Shown here one piece after another: positions 61,381 to 64,000 of a DNA stretch of 64,000 nucleotides. How positions within the stretch are numbered: the stretch's first letter is position 1; every line of letters starts with the position of its first letter. Origin of the DNA: JBDHHQ01 sp039586035 (lineage in GTDB: Bacteria > Gemmatimonadota > Gemmatimonadetes > Longimicrobiales > Gaopeijiaceae); contig JBDHLD010000003.1 of assembly GCA_039586035.1 (NCBI GenBank), positions 1-64,000 on the forward strand. Direction: 5' to 3'. The notes under the pieces are model-generated. The model saw only the letters and a list, made by a program, of their open reading frames with translations. It was not told the DNA's origin and ran no database searches. Position numbers and translations under genes: made by a program.

Positions 61381-62982
61381 CTACGGCCCCTTGCCGTCCT
61401 CGAGCGCCAACTGGAAGAGGTCCGTCTGCGTGTCGGTCACCGTCAACAGGCGGACTGCCTCGGTCAACACGCGGTCCCGCTCCATCCGGTGCTCGGTGGC
61501 GAGCACGAAATCTTCCAAACGCTCGGCCAAGGAGATCCGGGTTTGCCAACCCAAGTAGGCCAGGGCGGTGGGGTCTTCCAGCGCCTCCGGGGGAAGGCCT
61601 TCGTCCAGCAGAGCGTCCACGAATCCCTGGAAGTCCTCCGGCGTGATCTCGGACGAGGCCTGGCCGTTTCGGGCCTCCTGAGCTCGAGCGAAGGCGAATT
61701 CCTCGATGCGAAGTCCGAGGGGGACCTCGGCGTTCTGGGCCGCCGCCACCAACTCCCGCTCCACGATGCGCAGCGTGTCGTTCTCGACTTCCAGATCGGG
61801 GAAGATGCCGCCGCCGGCGAGCAGGTCACGACCGGACTTGGTGGTCACGGCCGGGATCGTGTCCAGGTCTTCGGTCGCCGGTCGACCCGAGCCGTCACGG
61901 GGTCGGTGAAGCGATCGGCCCAGCGGCGTGTGCCAGGACCCTGTGGTCAGGCGGATCTGGTATCCCCTGGGGAGGGGCATCAGCGTCTGGACGACGCCTT
62001 TGCCGAAGGTCCGTTCGCCCAGCACCAGCGCCCGGTCGTGGTCCTGCAAGGCACCGGTCACGATCTCCGCGGCCGAGGCCGTATATCGGTCCACGAGGAT
62101 GATGATGGGCACGTCGGGGAGGAGGGGCGGTGTCCGAGCGTCCCAGGACTCCTCGCGCTGCCCGCCCTGACGCGGGTCTCGGCTCTGGGTGGAGGCGAGC
62201 TTCTGTCCGGGGGCCAGGAACAGGTCGGCCATGAAGAGGGACTCGTCCAGGTAGCCGCCAGGGTTCCGTCGCAGGTCGATGACCACGCCGTCGGCGGTCG
62301 CCATGCTCTGCATGGCCTGACCGACCTCCCGAGCCGAGTTGCGGGCCACCCGATCGATGGCGACGTAGCCCACATTGCCCGGCAGCATGCCGCTTCGAAC
62401 GGCCGACACGTGGACGTTGTCCCGCTTGATGGCGTGCGGAATGGGGTTGGTGTAGCCTTCCCGCGCCACGCTCACCTCGACGGTCGTGCCGACCTCGCCA
62501 CGGATACGGTTGGACGCGTCTCGTACCGTCCACTCCGTGGCGTTGTCCCCGTCGACGCCGACGATGACATCACCGACCTGAAGGCCCACGCGATCCGCCG
62601 GCGTGCCTCGGAAGACGCCCGTGATGGTGACGGCGTCACTGAGCTGCGTGATCGTGACGCCGATACCGGCGTAGTTCCCGGTGGTCTGCTCCTCGAATTG
62701 GCTGTACTCCTCGGGAGAGAAGACCGTGGCGTAGGGATCGTCGATGGCGCTCAGGAGACCGTCGAGCGCCCGGTCCCACAGCGCCGAGTCGGAAAACGTC
62801 GAGAGGTGATAGTCCGCGATGGTCTCGAAGGCTCCGAGAAACACCTCTTCCTCGGCGGTACCGGCCGTGCCGGATCGGGTCGACTCCCACCGAGGGGAGG
62901 ACGCATCGCTGGATTGCGCCGTTGCGCCCAACGGAAACACCGTCGCGACGAGCGCGAGGAGGACTGGCAACGTCCTGGTCAT
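61381..62982 (-). CDS. S41-family C-terminal processing peptidase (Ctp), 533 aa
   Basis: Periplasmic serine protease of the CtpA/Prc type. Signal peptide MTRTLPVLLALVATVFPLGA, cleavage near TAQS. The N-terminal helical part has DPYATVFSPEEYSQFEEQTT; the PDZ domain is NYAGIGVTITQL through FRGTPADRVGLQVGDVIVGV, DGDNATEWTVRDASNRIRGE. The protease core holds GYVAIDRV, DGVVIDLRRNPGGYLDESLF, the nucleophile in VDRYTASAAEIVTGALQDHD and the lysine in RTFGKGVVQTLMPLP. The long C-terminal part (about 390-533) is helical and less conserved. ATG 62982 has GAGAGG upstream and opens the signal peptide; an in-frame ATG at 63009 adds 9 residues. Confidence 0.93.
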   Translation of the reverse strand: MTRTLPVLLALVATVFPLGATAQSSDASSPRWESTRSGTAGTAEEEVFLGAFETIADYHLSTFSDSALWDRALDGLLSAIDDPYATVFSPEEYSQFEEQTTGNYAGIGVTITQLSDAVTITGVFRGTPADRVGLQVGDVIVGVDGDNATEWTVRDASNRIRGEVGTTVEVSVAREGYTNPIPHAIKRDNVHVSAVRSGMLPGNVGYVAIDRVARNSAREVGQAMQSMATADGVVIDLRRNPGGYLDESLFMADLFLAPGQKLASTQSRDPRQGGQREESWDARTPPLLPDVPIIILVDRYTASAAEIVTGALQDHDRALVLGERTFGKGVVQTLMPLPRGYQIRLTTGSWHTPLGRSLHRPRDGSGRPATEDLDTIPAVTTKSGRDLLAGGGIFPDLEVENDTLRIVERELVAAAQNAEVPLGLRIEEFAFARAQEARNGQASSEITPEDFQGFVDALLDEGLPPEALEDPTALAYLGWQTRISLAERLEDFVLATEHRMERDRVLTEAVRLLTVTDTQTDLFQLALEDGKGP

Positions 62983-63251
62983 CGGTACCTCTCTCCGGCC
63001 GGCAGACATGTCGGAAGTTTAACCCCGGGGGCGGCGACAGCGTTCCAGGATCAGCGAGATCCGGCGCGGGGCCCTCGTTTCGAGTATTTTTCCCCCGTGG
63101 GATCGCTGCAAGGGTTTTCGCGTTCCCCGTTCTTCAGATTATCGGCCGGAGCCCGGCGGGATCGCACCCCGCAGCCGCGAAGGCCCGGCAAATACCGCGA
63201 TTCGTCGTGAGTGCACCGCGTTCGCGCATCCGCCAGCACAGGGGACCGCAC
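62983..63251. other. Divergent intergenic region between the S41 protease and the nitrilase-type gene
   Basis: About 270 bases with no coding frame of note. It includes an AT-richer patch near 63080-63096 (CGAGTATTTTTCCCCC) and, on the minus strand, GTTAAACTT about 50 bases before the protease start that could be part of a -10. I see no confident promoter for either gene. Confidence 0.35.
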
Positions 63252-64000
63252 ATGGATCCAGGGACTCAGGACGCGCCGCTCTCCATCGGCCTCGTACAGT
63301 TCAAGCCATTGAAGGCCGACGTGGCCGCAAACCTCGGTCGCATTCAGGACCTCGTCCAGGGCAACGGCGGCCAGCAGGATCTTCTCGTCTTCCCGGAAGC
63401 CGCCGTGTCCGGCTACTTCCTGGAGGGGGGAGTGGCCGAAGTCGCGCTCTCCGCGAGGGAGCTGGCGGTGGGTCTCGGTGAGAGCGACGCGGACAGCCCT
63501 GACGTGGTGATCGGCTTCTACGAGCGATGGCGGCGGCGCCTCTACAACAGCGTCGCCTACTTCACGCCGGGGGACGGCGGGTGGAGCCCCGTCAACGTCC
63601 ATCGGAAGATGTTCCTGCCGACCTACGGCGTCTTCCAGGAGGCCCGCTTCGTTGAAGCGGGGACGGATCTCAGGGCGTTCGATACCCGCTTGGGCAGAGT
63701 GGGGTTGCTGGTCTGCGAGGAGATGTGGCACTCGCTGCCGCCTACGGTCCTCGCCCTCGATGGCGCCGAGCTCATCGTCTGCGTGAGCGCCTCCCCGGCC
63801 CGGGACTTCCGGGCCGGCGGCCGGCCGCGGAGCGTCGAGCGCTGGGAGGGACTGGCGCGGAGCGTCGCGGAGGAGCACGGCGTCTTCGTAGCCGTGAGTC
63901 AGCTGGTGGGATCCGAGGGCGGCAAGCTCTTCCCCGGCTGTTCCATGGTCTATGGACCCGACGGACGCGAGCTCGTCCGGGGCCCGTTTCTGGACGAGGG
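63252..64000 (+). CDS. Carbon-nitrogen hydrolase (nitrilase superfamily), partial at the right edge
   Basis: The frame starts at ATG 63252 and is still open at the window end (249 complete codons). The nitrilase triad is complete: Glu49 in LLVFPEAAVSGYF, Lys119 in HRKMFLPTYGVFQEARFV and Cys155 in LGRVGLLVCEEMWHSL. SIGLVQFKPLKADVAANLGR is the typical first strand and VVIGFY another core strand. Members cleave amide or nitrile C-N bonds, or act as the glutaminase domain of NAD+ synthetase. The segment seen would also fit the latter, and only the missing 3' part can decide. The neighbouring gene is the divergent S41 protease. Confidence 0.85.
   Translation, partial: MDPGTQDAPLSIGLVQFKPLKADVAANLGRIQDLVQGNGGQQDLLVFPEAAVSGYFLEGGVAEVALSARELAVGLGESDADSPDVVIGFYERWRRRLYNSVAYFTPGDGGWSPVNVHRKMFLPTYGVFQEARFVEAGTDLRAFDTRLGRVGLLVCEEMWHSLPPTVLALDGAELIVCVSASPARDFRAGGRPRSVERWEGLARSVAEEHGVFVAVSQLVGSEGGKLFPGCSMVYGPDGRELVRGPFLDE

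Overview
The window is GC-rich, densely coding bacterial chromosome. The organism is probably a member of Gemmatimonadota or a close relative. This is inferred from gene types rather than a marker gene: a GWxTD-type protein, a TIGR02999-type ECF sigma factor beside a TPR-bearing Ser/Thr kinase, an ECF sigma / zinc anti-sigma / LTXXQ-like trio, and diderm features (OmpA-type and other lipoproteins, SDH with a single cytochrome b subunit). No rRNA, tRNA, CRISPR array, prophage or plasmid genes were seen. Most of the window is core metabolism.

Layout. 1-6.9 kb (minus strand): a partial lipoprotein, an unrecognised secreted protein, an OmpA-type lipoprotein, a remnant of a VOC/PhnB gene (plus strand), then a Ser/Thr kinase with its ECF sigma factor. 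7.4-14.8 kb: a tightly overlapped run rpoZ-coaBC-UDG-dnaB-ispD-tsaC-LMW phosphatase-aroE-comF. 14.8-22.3 kb: glycolysis (gap, pgk, tpiA) and secG, interrupted by a zinc ribbon protein, an ECF sigma factor and a 951-residue TonB_C/TPR/GWxTD membrane protein. 22.4-26.1 kb: 2-oxoacid dehydrogenase E1alpha, E1beta and E2. 26.1-27.0 kb: a gene-free stretch with a 16-bp palindrome, a promoter, a probable structured RNA and a strong terminator. Next come a variant RNase HI (minus), carA and an HU/IHF-like gene. 29.7-31.3 kb: ECF sigma, anti-sigma and a Spy/LTXXQ-like protein. 31.5-33.3 kb: moaD-moaE-moaA. 33.5-37.9 kb: mdh-sdhCAB. 38-44.5 kb: an ATP-grasp enzyme, a GT-C type membrane protein, an amidohydrolase, two overlapping FKBP-like lipoproteins and dcd (minus). 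44.8-52.7 kb: phosphohexomutase, UPF0182 protein, sucCD, an EIIA-like/CBS protein and ndk. 52.8-59.5 kb: yceD-rpmF-plsX-fabH-fabD-fabG-acpP-fabF-ispF. 59.5-64 kb: a 168-bp palindromic repeat, a DedA protein, xerD, an S41 protease (minus) and a partial nitrilase-type gene.

How the genes work together. Lower glycolysis (gap, pgk, tpiA) feeds pyruvate to the dehydrogenase complex, whose acetyl-CoA enters the TCA steps encoded here (sucCD, sdhCAB, mdh) and the fatty acid cluster. The moa genes supply most of the molybdopterin pathway. Three sigma factor loci, each with a linked membrane or kinase partner, point to heavy use of envelope and stress signalling.

Promoter reading. Several intergenic regions carry a TTGAC-like -35 and a -10 of the form TACNNT at 16-18 bp spacing. 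This is used below to support promoters, one near-leaderless transcript (yceD) and the RNA candidate. The observations most worth a second look are the RNA candidate at 26.6 kb, the RNase HI variant lacking two of four catalytic carboxylates, the palindromic repeat that supplies the ispF stop codon, and the sigma / TonB_C-TPR-GWxTD pair inside the glycolytic cluster.
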